From Salinibacter pepae (GTDB lineage Bacteria; Bacteroidota; Rhodothermia; Rhodothermales; Salinibacteraceae): a stretch of 64,000 bases of DNA. A program made the position numbers and the translations under genes. This document shows positions 36,969 to 46,478 of the stretch, in pieces. The stretch covers positions 3,521,206-3,585,205 of the forward strand of contig NZ_CAMTTE010000001.1 in the NCBI RefSeq assembly GCF_947077775.1, given 5' to 3'. The notes under the pieces were generated by a model. That model was not told the DNA's origin, did not search any database, and worked only from the letters and a program-made list of their open reading frames with translations. Position 1 is the first letter of the stretch, and every line of letters starts with the position of its first letter.

Positions 36969-37610
36969 ATGGAGGGGTCCGCCACACCATACGTCGACAC
37001 CCCGTACGGCCTCCTCACGGAGGGCGGACGATGGTACCACGTCACGGAGAGCGACGTGGAAGAGTATGCCGGGGCGGTGCTCAACCACGTGCCGCTGGCA
37101 CAGCTGCTCCGCTGGGCGGACACATGGGTCGACTCCGCCAGGACCGTCACGGTCTGGGCGTTGCCGTTGATGCTCTGGGGGCTTCCCGTGGGATGGGCGG
37201 TGGGAGGAGCGCTCACGCTGTTTGTCGCGTGGGCCCTGTTGAGCCCGTCTCTGCCGAGCCTGCTGGCGGTGCGGGCCGTGTCCGCGCTCGACCACGTGCT
37301 CGCGCAGGCGCTGTACTACGTGGTGGCGATGAGCGCCGTTGCCGCCGCGGAGATGTACGCGGCGCTTGGGGCCGGCCTTTTGGGATTCGTGCTCCTGCGG
37401 TGGGGGGTGCTGGGGTGGGCAGCCGGGTATGTGGTCCGTCCATTGCGCCGAGCGCTCTATCCCTTGCCGGTGGCCGACCAGGTGCTCCGGGGGTTGATCG
37501 TCCGGGTGGCACTCAAGCATCGCCTGTCCCTGCCGCAGGTCGACGACATCACCAAGGACATCCTCGATAATCTGCATGATCGCCAGGGGACAGACCCGGA
37601 CGACGCGTAG
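36969..37610 (+). CDS. Membrane protein of unknown function
   Basis: A 213-residue protein. An acidic ~55-residue N-terminus (ATPYVDTPYGLLTEGGRWYHV) is followed by hydrophobic stretches (VWALPLMLWGLPVGWAVGGAL; ALYYVVAMSAVAAAEMYAAL; GLLGFVLLRWGVLGWAAGYVV). A cytoplasmic C-terminal tail ends in acidic residues. I do not recognise the family. It stands just upstream of the phosphatase that heads the menaquinone block, 60 bases away, but no functional link can be read. Confidence 0.65.
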   Translation: MEGSATPYVDTPYGLLTEGGRWYHVTESDVEEYAGAVLNHVPLAQLLRWADTWVDSARTVTVWALPLMLWGLPVGWAVGGALTLFVAWALLSPSLPSLLAVRAVSALDHVLAQALYYVVAMSAVAAAEMYAALGAGLLGFVLLRWGVLGWAAGYVVRPLRRALYPLPVADQVLRGLIVRVALKHRLSLPQVDDITKDILDNLHDRQGTDPDDA

Positions 37611-37670
37611 ACGGGCGTCCAGGCGTTCGCAGACTCTGTCTTTTCGTGCACGGTCCCCACAGTGGTTTGT

Positions 37671-38348
37671 ATGAGTGACGGCTTGCGACCTCGTGCTGCG
37701 GAGGCACCGACCACCCTGTACCTGGTTCGGCACGGCGAGACCGAGTACAACCGACGGGGCATCATGCAGGGCGGGGGCATCGACAGCACCCTGAACGCGA
37801 CCGGCCGCGAGCAGGCCCGGGCACTGGCCCGCCGGTTCGCGTCGGCGGACATCGATGCGCTGTACGCCAGTACGCTTCGGCGGGCCACGCAGACCGCCGA
37901 TATTCTCGCGACGACCCACGATCTGCTCTCGCGTACCCATCTTCGAGCCCTGAACGAAATGGATTGGGGCGTCTACGAGGGGGAGGCTCCATCTCCGGAG
38001 CGGGACGCGTCGGTCGACGCCCTCAAATCAGCCTGGCGTGAGGGGGCATACGATCGGGGGCCGAAGGGGGGCGAGTCCATCCGGGAGGTGCAGGGCCGGG
38101 CGCGACAGGCGCTCCGGCACATCCTTGCACGAGAGGCCGGGGGAACGGCCCTCGTCGTGACGCATGGCCGGTACCTGCGCGTGTTGCTCGCGACCCTCCT
38201 CGACGCGTACGAACTGGAGCACATGCCCGAACTCGACCACTCCAACACCTGCGTCAATCAGGTGGTCTACGAGCGGGGGCAGGCACGGGCCGAGCGGCTC
38301 AACTGCACGGCCCACCTCTCAGGGGGCTGTGCCTCGGCCCCTGCCTAG
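37671..38348 (+). CDS. Histidine phosphatase family protein (phosphoglycerate-mutase fold)
   Basis: A 225-residue enzyme with the catalytic motif LVRHGETEYN near residue 22, the ASTLRRATQTA block, and the second His in VVTHGRYLRVLL. It could be a phosphoglycerate mutase or a CobC-like phosphatase; the substrate is not readable. It is read in the same direction as menF, 94 bases upstream of it, and could be part of the same transcript. Confidence 0.9.
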   Translation: MSDGLRPRAAEAPTTLYLVRHGETEYNRRGIMQGGGIDSTLNATGREQARALARRFASADIDALYASTLRRATQTADILATTHDLLSRTHLRALNEMDWGVYEGEAPSPERDASVDALKSAWREGAYDRGPKGGESIREVQGRARQALRHILAREAGGTALVVTHGRYLRVLLATLLDAYELEHMPELDHSNTCVNQVVYERGQARAERLNCTAHLSGGCASAPA

Positions 38349-38442
38349 CCGATCCGCCACGCCTCATGGCAGACGGTGCGAGCGGCCTCCCCCGCCCGCT
38401 CCTCCCCTTCACCCACGACCCGTTTTTCTCACGCACACCTCC

Positions 38443-39867
38443 ATGCTCGATCTCGATCCCACCGTCATTCGTGACATCGAGGGGGCCGACGACGTCCGTG
38501 CGGCCCTGGCGGACCGGATCCGTGATGCGACCCGGTCGTCGGCCGCCCGGACGGTTCGCGTGAGCGTGCCGGTGCCGGGGCGCATGCGCCCCATCGACTG
38601 GGTGCGGGCCCGGTCGTCCGCCGAGGCGGTATACTGGTCGGGGCGGGACGAGGACCGCACGGTCGCGGCGTGCGGCACGGCGGACGTGGTGTCGGGCAGT
38701 GCGGCGCCCGTCGACTACCAGGCCCTCGGCCGCGTCCTGGACGAGCGCCTGGACGGCGCCGATTCTGGGGTCCGATACTACGGGGGGATGCGGTTCGACG
38801 CCGGGCAGCCGACCGCCCCGAACCGACCCGACGGTCGCTGGGCGCCGTTTGGCACGTATCGCTTCGTCCTGCCTCGGTTTGAGTTGGTGGAGGCGGACGG
38901 CACGCTGCGGCTCGTGTGTGCCTTGGTGCTTCCCCGCGATGCGGAGCGCGTGGACGAGATTGTGGACGCGCTTGGCGCGGTGGCGCTTCCGGTCCCCAGC
39001 GAACACACGGCCCTGCCCCGCCCCCACCAGCGACAAGACGTGCCGGGCCACGGCGAGTGGACCGACATGGTGCGCTGGGCACTCGACGCGATAGACGGCG
39101 GGTCCCTCGACAAGGTGGTGCTGGCCCGACGCGTGGCCCTCTCGCTCGGCGCGCCGATGGACCCCCTCCTCGTGCTGAGTCACCTGGAGCCCGCGACGCC
39201 GGGGTGCTACCACTTTGCGGTGCGTCCGTCACGGGGGGCGGCGTTCGTCGGGGCCTCCCCGGAGCGCCTCTTTCGACGGGCGGGCCGGACCGTCGTCAGC
39301 GAAGCGGTGGCCGGCACGCGGCCCCGGGGGGAGACGGCGGCGGCGGACGCGCGGCTCCGGCAAGAGCTCCTGCAGAGCCCGAAGGAGCGCCGCGAACACG
39401 CGTTCGTGCGGGACGCCATCCGGGACGACCTGAACCGGGTCTGCCGCGAGGTCCGCATTCCGAAGAAAAGGGGAGAGTTGGCGTTGGCCCGCGGACGCCA
39501 TCTTCACGCCCGCATCACCGGTACGCTCCGCCCCGATACGGGGACGACGGACGTGTTGGAGGCGCTGCATCCCACCCCAGCGGTGGGCGGGGTGCCGACC
39601 GATGACGCCGTGGCGGCGATCCGGGCCCGAGAGCCGTTCGATCGGGGGTGGTACGCGGGGCCCGTTGGGTGGGTGGGGCGCGACGCCGCCGAGTTTGCAG
39701 TGGGCCTGCGGGCGGGCCTCGTGGAGGAGGCGCAGATGGCGCTGTTTTCGGGGGCGGGGATCGTTGAGGGGTCGGCGCCGGACCGGGAGTGGGACGAGAT
39801 CGAACAGAAGATTGGCGACTTTGCCGCCATCATGGGCGTGAGCGATCCCCGGATGGCCTCCCGGTAG
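38443..39867 (+). CDS. menF: Isochorismate synthase
   Basis: A 474-residue chorismate-binding enzyme making isochorismate, first step of menaquinone synthesis. The C-terminal half contains LDKVVLARRVAL, GASPERLF, VSEAVAGTRPRGE, HPTPAVGGVP and GPVGWVGRD, which is the chorismate/isochorismate pattern. The variable N-terminal ~200 residues are poorly conserved, as usual. Assignment to MenF rather than a siderophore enzyme rests on menD starting 25 bases downstream. ATG 38443 fits family length. Confidence 0.93.
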   Translation: MLDLDPTVIRDIEGADDVRAALADRIRDATRSSAARTVRVSVPVPGRMRPIDWVRARSSAEAVYWSGRDEDRTVAACGTADVVSGSAAPVDYQALGRVLDERLDGADSGVRYYGGMRFDAGQPTAPNRPDGRWAPFGTYRFVLPRFELVEADGTLRLVCALVLPRDAERVDEIVDALGAVALPVPSEHTALPRPHQRQDVPGHGEWTDMVRWALDAIDGGSLDKVVLARRVALSLGAPMDPLLVLSHLEPATPGCYHFAVRPSRGAAFVGASPERLFRRAGRTVVSEAVAGTRPRGETAAADARLRQELLQSPKERREHAFVRDAIRDDLNRVCREVRIPKKRGELALARGRHLHARITGTLRPDTGTTDVLEALHPTPAVGGVPTDDAVAAIRAREPFDRGWYAGPVGWVGRDAAEFAVGLRAGLVEEAQMALFSGAGIVEGSAPDREWDEIEQKIGDFAAIMGVSDPRMASR

Positions 39868-39892
39868 TTCTTCTGATCAACCAAGTGCGCCT

Positions 39893-41668
39893 GTGGCCCA
39901 TCAGTCCTGGTCCGTCCTCGACGCCCCGAATCCCACCTACCTGTGGACGCAGCTGCTCGTCGAGGAGCTCGTGCGGAATGGCGTACACACCTTCTTCGTC
40001 GCGCCGGGATCCCGTTCTACGCCCCTCACGGTCGCCATTGCGCGCCATCCGGAGGCCGAATCGGTGCTGCACGTGGACGAGCGGGGCGCCGCGTTTGCGG
40101 CACTGGGCGTGGGGCGCGCCGCGCGGGGGCCCGCCGCCTGGGTCACGACCTCCGGAACCGCCGTCGCGAACGGCCTGCCCGCCGCGGTGGAGGCGTCGGT
40201 CGACGGCGTGCCGATGCTCCTCCTCACGGCCGATCGCCCGCCTGAGCTGCGCGATACAGGGGCCAACCAGACGATCGACCAGGTGAAGATCTTCGGGGAC
40301 TACGTGCGGTGGCAGGCCGATGTCCCCCCGCCGTCCGACGAGGTGGACCCCGCATACGTCCTGACGACGGCCGACCAGGCCCTGCACCAGACCCTCCGGG
40401 CGCCCGCAGGCCCCGTGCACGTGAACTGCATGTTTCGGAAGCCGCTGGAGCCGGTGGAGACGGAGGCGTCGGTCGCCGTTCCGACGGCCGTCGACGCGTG
40501 GGCGAGGGGCACCGAGCCGTACACGCACTACCCGACCCCCGCTCCTTCTCCGCCCGGCCCCGAGGTCGACGCGCTCGCCGAGACGGTACGTGGGACCGAG
40601 CACGGGCTCGTGGTGGCGGGGCGGCTCGACTCGGCCGCGGCGGCCGACGCGACCCGACGGCTGGCCACGCACCTCGGCTGGCCGCTCATTCCCGATCTTA
40701 CGTCGCGTCTCCGTCGGGGCGGGCGGGAGCAGCCGGAGCAGGTGCCGTACGGGGACCTGGTGCTGACCTCGGCGGCCTTCCGGGAAGGCCATCCGCCCAG
40801 GGTCGTTCTGCAGGTCGGGGGGCGGTTCGCGTCGAAGCGGCTGCGTCTCTTCCTGCGCGATAGCGCTCCCGAGGTCTGGGCCGCTGTGCGCCCGGATCCG
40901 TCCCGCATCGACCCGGATCACCGGGTGACGCACCATGTGGAGGCGGCCGTTCCCGCGGCGGTCGACGCGCTGGTTGCGCGGCTGGAGGAGGGCCCGAGGG
41001 GCACGACGTGGCGCGACGACTGGGCCGGTGCCAGCGAGCGCGCCGGGGCCGTCGTGCAGGCCCACGTGCAGGAGTCGGACACGCTCACCGACCCGCTCGT
41101 GGCCGCGCTTCTCACGGAAGAGATGCCGCCGGAGCATGCGCTGGTGGCGGCCAGCAGCATGCCGGTGCGGGACCTTAACCGCCACGCCGCCCCAAGCGGG
41201 ACGGGCGGCCCGGCCTTTGCCAACCGGGGCGCGAGTGGCATCGACGGGACCGTGGCAACCGCGGCGGGCATTGCCGAAGGACGAGACGGCCCGGTGACGC
41301 TCCTGATCGGAGACCTCGCCCTCCAGCACGACCTGAACGGGCTGGCCCTTCTCCAAGACCGTCCCATCGTGGCGATCGTCGTCAACAACGACGGTGGAGG
41401 CATCTTCCACTTCCTGCCCATCCGCGAGCACGACGAGTTTGACCCGTACTTCACGACGCCCCACGGGCAAGACTTCGAGCACGCGGCGGCCCTGTTCGAC
41501 CTGCCGTATCATCGCCCGGACTCCCCGCCGGCCCTCCGCAGCGCCTACGTGCAGGCCTGTCGGTCTGGCGAATCGGCCCTCATTGAGGTCCAAACCGATC
41601 GTGCGACGAACCGGCAGGTGCACGATCGGCTGGAGGCATCGGTCGAGAGGGCCGTGGAGGAGGGGTGA
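39893..41668 (+). CDS. menD: SEPHCHC synthase
   Basis: A 591-residue thiamine-diphosphate enzyme joining 2-oxoglutarate-derived succinyl semialdehyde to isochorismate. Visible are the N-terminal FFVAPGSRSTPLTVAI, the active-site HVDERGAAFAALG, the AWVTTSGTAVANGLPAAVEA block, and the ThDP motif GDLALQHDLNGL to VVNNDGGGIFHFLP at about residues 470-505. The start is GTG 39893, 25 bases after menF. The pair is a clear operon. The following gene in the pathway order (menB or menH) is not present. Confidence 0.97.
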   Translation: MAHQSWSVLDAPNPTYLWTQLLVEELVRNGVHTFFVAPGSRSTPLTVAIARHPEAESVLHVDERGAAFAALGVGRAARGPAAWVTTSGTAVANGLPAAVEASVDGVPMLLLTADRPPELRDTGANQTIDQVKIFGDYVRWQADVPPPSDEVDPAYVLTTADQALHQTLRAPAGPVHVNCMFRKPLEPVETEASVAVPTAVDAWARGTEPYTHYPTPAPSPPGPEVDALAETVRGTEHGLVVAGRLDSAAAADATRRLATHLGWPLIPDLTSRLRRGGREQPEQVPYGDLVLTSAAFREGHPPRVVLQVGGRFASKRLRLFLRDSAPEVWAAVRPDPSRIDPDHRVTHHVEAAVPAAVDALVARLEEGPRGTTWRDDWAGASERAGAVVQAHVQESDTLTDPLVAALLTEEMPPEHALVAASSMPVRDLNRHAAPSGTGGPAFANRGASGIDGTVATAAGIAEGRDGPVTLLIGDLALQHDLNGLALLQDRPIVAIVVNNDGGGIFHFLPIREHDEFDPYFTTPHGQDFEHAAALFDLPYHRPDSPPALRSAYVQACRSGESALIEVQTDRATNRQVHDRLEASVERAVEEG

Positions 41669-41740
41669 TCTCGGCCAGACACCGGGCGTGCATTGTGCTA
41701 CGTGTCGACGGCGTGTGCACCCGTTCGGGAAGCCTGCTCG

Positions 41741-42640
41741 TCACCCGGCCGTCTGCTCCCGGTAGACGGCCTCGATGCAGTCGGCAAGCGACAGGGCCCA
41801 GTCGAAGTTGAAGGCCTCGAAGCCGTCCAGCACCTTCGTCTGCTTCATCTCGTCCAGGGACGCCCCGGCCTGGCGCTGCTGAGTGACGTACTCGTTGAGC
41901 GCCGAGAGAAAGTCGCGCATCACCAAGAGGTCCTCGCGCCCACCGGTGACGCCAAAGTCCGGGTTGCCGTGGCCGTGAATGACGATCGTATCGTCGTCGA
42001 GGGCCCCGTGGATGGTTTCGAGACTGTCAATCCACCCTTGGGAGTCCGCCCCCCCACCGACATCGATAAAGGGGTAGGCCCGGTTGAAAACCAGGTCGCC
42101 CACGTGGACGATGTTCGCGTTCTCGAAGACGACGATCGCGTCGCCGCCCGTGTGGGCCGGGCCGCGGTAGCGAAGCGTGATGGTCTCGTTCCCGAGGGGC
42201 TCGGACCACGTGTCCTGGAACGTTTCCGTCGGGTACGTTTTCTCGTCGGCCGTTCCGTCCTCGGCGCCGGCCCGCATCAGGTCCGGCACGTTGGCGTGCG
42301 CCACGAGGCGGTCGGTGTGCCGGGCAAAAACGCCGTTGCCGCCAATGTGGTCGCCGTGGTGGTGCGTGTTGATGACCATCGCGAGGGGACTGTCGGACCG
42401 TTCGCGGAGGCCGTTCCAACAGTCGGGGGCCGACTGGGGGGACTGCGTGTCGACGACCGCGAGTCCGTCGTCGGTGGCGAGCCACCCGATGGTGCCCCCG
42501 CGCTGGGTGAAGGTGCCGATGCCGCCCCGGAGGGACGTGAAGCCGTCCGCGGAGGCGAGCCAGGCGGGGAGGGACGAGAGGGCCGGAGCGGCGGCGAGGG
42601 CAAGGCCGCACTGGCGAAGAAATGTACGGCGAGACGACAT
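41741..42640 (-). CDS. Tat-exported MBL-fold hydrolase, opposite to the menaquinone genes
   Basis: A 299-residue protein. The N-terminus SSRRTFLRQCGLALAAAPAL is a twin-arginine signal, so it is folded before export. The catalytic motif NTHHHGDHIGG and later ligands in GPAHTGGD and HGHGNPDF are those of metallo-beta-lactamase hydrolases. The substrate is unknown. It splits the rightward menaquinone genes, reading toward menD from a promoter shared with menA. It is not the same family member as the hydrolase at 29618-30529. Confidence 0.88.
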   Translation of the reverse strand: MSSRRTFLRQCGLALAAAPALSSLPAWLASADGFTSLRGGIGTFTQRGGTIGWLATDDGLAVVDTQSPQSAPDCWNGLRERSDSPLAMVINTHHHGDHIGGNGVFARHTDRLVAHANVPDLMRAGAEDGTADEKTYPTETFQDTWSEPLGNETITLRYRGPAHTGGDAIVVFENANIVHVGDLVFNRAYPFIDVGGGADSQGWIDSLETIHGALDDDTIVIHGHGNPDFGVTGGREDLLVMRDFLSALNEYVTQQRQAGASLDEMKQTKVLDGFEAFNFDWALSLADCIEAVYREQTAG

Positions 42641-42856
42641 GGAATTGGGGGGAATTGTTGCGATAAAATGTAGAGTTCAACGTAGCCCCCGCCGGCGGCG
42701 AATGCCAGCGCACCGGCCCGCGAAGAGACAAGATTTTCCAACCCTGGCGAGCCTCACACGCAAGGGGGGATGGGATCGTCTCCGTCCTCCAGGGCGTTGA
42801 GGTGTGCGCTTGTATGCACGCTCGTCTTGTTTGCTGCACCCCCTGACTACTCGCTC

Positions 42857-43771
42857 ATGAACGATTCGACGGACGCCCAGGACGTGAGCCAGGCACGTGT
42901 CTGGCTGTGGGCGGCCCGGCCCAAAACGCTCGGGGCGGCCGTCGCCCCTGTGCTCGTCGGGACGGGGATGGCCCTTGAGGCCGGCGCGTGGCACCTTCTC
43001 TCGGCGCTCCTGGCCCTTGCCGGGGCGGTGCTCATCCAGGTCGGGGTGAACTACCACAACGACTACGCCGACTACGTGCAGGGCGCGGACACCCCAGAGC
43101 GCGTGGGGCCGCTCCGGGTCACGCAGGCCGGGCTCGTGGCCCCTCAAACGATGCGACGGGCTACGATTCTGGTCTTCGGCCTCGCCGTGATGGCCGGCCT
43201 CTACCTCATCGCGCGGGGCGGATGGCCCATTCTGGCCGTGGGCGCGGCGTCGATTGGGGCGGCCATCTGGTACACCGCGGGCCGGTATTCGCTCGCGGCC
43301 CTCGGGCTGGCCGATGTGTTTGTGTTCGTGTTCTTCGGCCCCGTGGCGGTGGGGGGCACCTACTACGTGCAGGCCCTGTCGCTGCCGACAGAGGTGCTCC
43401 TCGCCGGGGGGGGGCCGGGGCTGCTGTCGATCGGCATTCTACTGGTGAACAACGTTCGGGACGTGGCGGAAGACCGTCGGGCCGGCAAGCGGACGCTCGT
43501 CGTGCGCTTCGGCCGGCGATTTGGGGTCGCCGCGTACGGGGCCTGCCTGGTCGGGGCCCTGTTGCTCGCAGGACTTTTGGCGGCGGGCCTGTTCGGGACG
43601 ACGCCCCACCCGTGGGCGGCCCTGCCCCTCGGGTTGCTCCCGCTCGCGATCGGGCCCATCCGGAGACTGTCCGAGACGACGGATCCGGAGGCGCTGAACC
43701 CACTGCTCGGGGCGACCGGCCGCATCCTGGTGCTCTGGGCCCTCCTCTTCGCCGTTGGCTGGAACCTCTGA
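42857..43771 (+). CDS. menA: 1,4-dihydroxy-2-naphthoate prenyltransferase
   Basis: A 304-residue UbiA-fold membrane enzyme that adds the polyprenyl tail to dihydroxynaphthoate. ARPKTLGAAVAPVLVGTG opens the family, the first metal/diphosphate motif is NYHNDYADYVQGAD, and the second lies in NNVRDVAEDRRAGKRTL. Around eight hydrophobic helices follow. ATG 42857 fits; an upstream in-frame ATG at 42770 would add a stretch without homology. menC follows with 13 bases between stop and chosen start. Confidence 0.95.
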   Translation: MNDSTDAQDVSQARVWLWAARPKTLGAAVAPVLVGTGMALEAGAWHLLSALLALAGAVLIQVGVNYHNDYADYVQGADTPERVGPLRVTQAGLVAPQTMRRATILVFGLAVMAGLYLIARGGWPILAVGAASIGAAIWYTAGRYSLAALGLADVFVFVFFGPVAVGGTYYVQALSLPTEVLLAGGGPGLLSIGILLVNNVRDVAEDRRAGKRTLVVRFGRRFGVAAYGACLVGALLLAGLLAAGLFGTTPHPWAALPLGLLPLAIGPIRRLSETTDPEALNPLLGATGRILVLWALLFAVGWNL

Positions 43772-43784
43772 TGCCCCCGTGCCC

Positions 43785-44885
43785 GTGACGATCTCGGAGA
43801 GTGCTTTGTACAGGTACGCGCTTCCGCTCACCGCGCCGCTCCAGCTGGGGGGCGAGGCGGTGACCCGGCGCCGGGGCGTGCTCGTGCGGCTAACGACGGA
43901 GGAGGGCTGCGTCGGCTGGGGCGACGCCGCGCCCCTGCCGGGCTTCAGTGACGAAACACTGGGGGACGTTGAACAGCACGCCCGCGCCGCACTTCCTCGC
44001 TGGACAGGCAGATCCTTCTTCGACGCTCAGGGGGACCTTGACGCCCTGCTGCAGGCCCTTCCCTTCGAGGCGGAGGCCCCGTCGTCCTTCCGGTTTGCGG
44101 TGGAAGGGGCCCTGGTGGGGGCCGCTGCCGGGGCGCACGAGACGTCTGTCCCGCAGATGCTGGGGACGCCACGACAGACCGTGGCGCTGAACGCCCTGCT
44201 CCCGCGCGCTGGGGAAAACGGCCCCACGCAGGCCGTGCGGCGGCAAGAGGAGGGCTACCGGGCCGTCAAGGTGAAAGTGGGGCGGGGGGACGTCGAAGAG
44301 GATGTCGCACGCGTCCGGGCGATTCGGGAGGCCCTCGACGCGTCCGTTGCCCTTCGTGCCGACGCAAACCGCGCCTGGTCGTTTGATGAGGCCGTGACGT
44401 TCGCCGACGGCATCGACGATCTGCACATCGCCTACGTGGAGGAGCCCCTCGCCGACCCGGCCCGCCTGGACGATTTCATCGAGAGAACGAGTCTCCCCGT
44501 GGCGCTCGACGAGACGACCCGGGAAGCCCCGCCCGCAACCCTCCGAGGCCTGCCGGGCGTGACGGCCGTAATCCTCAAGCCGACGCTCCTCGGGGGCCTG
44601 CTGCGCACACGAGAGTGGGGGCGCGTCGCACGAGATGCGGGCGCGGCCCCTGTCCTCAGCGGCTCCTACGAGTCCGGGGTCGGGATTCAGATGCTCGTGG
44701 CGCTGGCGGCGTCCGGGCCGGCGGTGCCCGTGGGCCTGTCCACGTACGACCGCCTCGCGGCCGACGTGTACGACCCTCCGCTCCCGATCGGCGGCCCAAA
44801 CGTGGACGTGCCCGCCGTCGCGACGCCCTCCACGGCTCGCATCGCGTGGGGGCGGCTCGATCTCATCGAACGCGTTTCGGCCTGA
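43785..44885 (+). CDS. menC: o-Succinylbenzoate synthase
   Basis: An enolase-superfamily enzyme of about 366 residues that dehydrates SHCHC. YRYALPLTAPL opens the capping domain. The first catalytic Lys is in KVKVGRG, metal Asp in ALRADANRAW, metal Glu in YVEEPLADP, then Asp-Glu in ALDETTRE and the second Lys in VILKPTLLGG. GTG 43785 is chosen as closest to the conserved start; GTG 43779 and TTG 43755 are in-frame alternatives. It begins right after menA, an operon sign. Confidence 0.92.
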   Translation: MTISESALYRYALPLTAPLQLGGEAVTRRRGVLVRLTTEEGCVGWGDAAPLPGFSDETLGDVEQHARAALPRWTGRSFFDAQGDLDALLQALPFEAEAPSSFRFAVEGALVGAAAGAHETSVPQMLGTPRQTVALNALLPRAGENGPTQAVRRQEEGYRAVKVKVGRGDVEEDVARVRAIREALDASVALRADANRAWSFDEAVTFADGIDDLHIAYVEEPLADPARLDDFIERTSLPVALDETTREAPPATLRGLPGVTAVILKPTLLGGLLRTREWGRVARDAGAAPVLSGSYESGVGIQMLVALAASGPAVPVGLSTYDRLAADVYDPPLPIGGPNVDVPAVATPSTARIAWGRLDLIERVSA

Positions 44886-44895
44886 TCCGCACACC

Positions 44896-46323
44896 ATGGC
44901 TGCCGGCCCCTATGCCCCGTGTCCGATTCATCGCCACGCCCAGGCGCGTCCCGATGCCTTGGCGCTCTGGACGCCCGACCGACGGTGGACGTACGCGGCA
45001 CTTGACGCAGCGGTCGCGGCCACCGGCCGGCACCTGCGGGAGCGGGGGTGGGCCGACGGGGCACGTGTCGCGCTTCGGCTGCCGCCAGAACCGGCGTTTG
45101 TGGTGCTGCTGTGGGCCTTGTGGCGCGAGGGGGCCGTGGCCGCCCCGATCAGTACCCGCCTCCCGGACGTGGAGGCCTGGCGGGCCACGAGTCGGCTCCA
45201 CGCCCGTGGTCTCGTCACCCGGAACCGTGAGGCGCTAAACGAGGGAGGCGGGGGGGCAGACGCCGTGCCTCCCGAGTCACTCGTGGTCCGAAATGCCACG
45301 AGCAGGCCCGCGTCGACCGCCCGGTCGATCCGTCGCCGGGCGACCATTCTCTTCACGTCCGGCAGCACGGGCCGCCCAACCGCCGTCCTGCACTCCTGGG
45401 CAAATCATCTGTACAGCGCGAAGGGGGCGAACGCGAACGTCCCCCTCCGGGTCGGGGATCGGTGGCTGCTTTCGTTGCCGTTGTATCACGTGGGGGGACT
45501 GGCCATTCTTGTCCGGTGTGCGCTGGCCGGGGCCGCCGTGGCGGTGCCGGGCCGGGACGCGTCTGTTTCGGAGGCGGGGGCCACGACCGGGGCGACCCAC
45601 CTGTCCCTCGTGCCGACCCAGCTCCGTCGCCTCCTGGATGCCCGACAGGGGCGGGCCCCGGAGCGGGTGCGCGCCGTCCTCGTCGGAGGGGGGCCCATTC
45701 CGTCCGGGCTCCTGCGCCGGGGCTCCGATCGGGGATGGCCCCTGCACACCAGCTACGGCTCCACCGAGATGGCATCGCAGATCACCACGACGTCCCCTGG
45801 GGCCTCGCGTGCGGACCTGCAGACGGCCGGGCGCCGGCTCCCGCACCGCCGCGTGCGGATTGCGGAGGACGGCCACATCCTCGTTGCGGGGCCGTCCTTG
45901 TGCGTGGGCGTAATCGAAGGGGACACCCTCCGGGATCCGCGCGAAGACGGCTGGTACCCGACGGGCGACGTGGGGCACGTCGACGCACAGGGACGCCTCC
46001 ACGTGCAGGGACGTGTCGATCGGCAGTTCGTCTCGGGGGGGGAGAACATCCAGCCCGAAGAGATTGAGGCGGCGCTCGAACGGGTCGACGAGATCGAGCG
46101 GGCGGTGGTCGTGGCGGTTCCCCACGAGGCCTACGGGCATCGGCCCGTGGCCTTCGTCCGGACGCGCGGCCCCCTGCGGCCGGACGCCTGGCGCCAGACG
46201 CTGTCGACGTCCCTGCCCAAATTTAAGCTCCCGGATGCCATTCGCTCCCTTCCCGAGGCCGCCGTGGACGGGCAGTTGAAAGTGGACCATGAGGCCCTGC
46301 GTCAACGGGCCCGGAGGGGGTAG
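44896..46323 (+). CDS. menE: o-Succinylbenzoate-CoA ligase
   Basis: A 475-residue acyl-CoA synthetase activating succinylbenzoate. The AMP motif ILFTSGSTGRPTAVLHSW, the TSYGSTEMASQ block, GWYPTGDVGHVD and the C-terminal PKFKLPDAIRSLP with the catalytic Lys nearby are all present. ATG 44896 is 10 bases after the menC stop. It is the last gene of the block. Its product would normally be taken by MenB, which is not in this window. Confidence 0.94.
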   Translation: MAAGPYAPCPIHRHAQARPDALALWTPDRRWTYAALDAAVAATGRHLRERGWADGARVALRLPPEPAFVVLLWALWREGAVAAPISTRLPDVEAWRATSRLHARGLVTRNREALNEGGGGADAVPPESLVVRNATSRPASTARSIRRRATILFTSGSTGRPTAVLHSWANHLYSAKGANANVPLRVGDRWLLSLPLYHVGGLAILVRCALAGAAVAVPGRDASVSEAGATTGATHLSLVPTQLRRLLDARQGRAPERVRAVLVGGGPIPSGLLRRGSDRGWPLHTSYGSTEMASQITTTSPGASRADLQTAGRRLPHRRVRIAEDGHILVAGPSLCVGVIEGDTLRDPREDGWYPTGDVGHVDAQGRLHVQGRVDRQFVSGGENIQPEEIEAALERVDEIERAVVVAVPHEAYGHRPVAFVRTRGPLRPDAWRQTLSTSLPKFKLPDAIRSLPEAAVDGQLKVDHEALRQRARRG

Positions 46324-46478
46324 AAGAAACGGCGCCCGGTGCCCAGAAGATCGGGATTGCGTTCGGAAAACGATGCAGGACTGTTGCATTCGGCGGGCCT
46401 GCCCGTTTCCTTAAGGACGCACCAGCAGTCGATAAACACCCCTCTTCGATACGTCCCGAAATTGGAAGCGCTTCCGAA

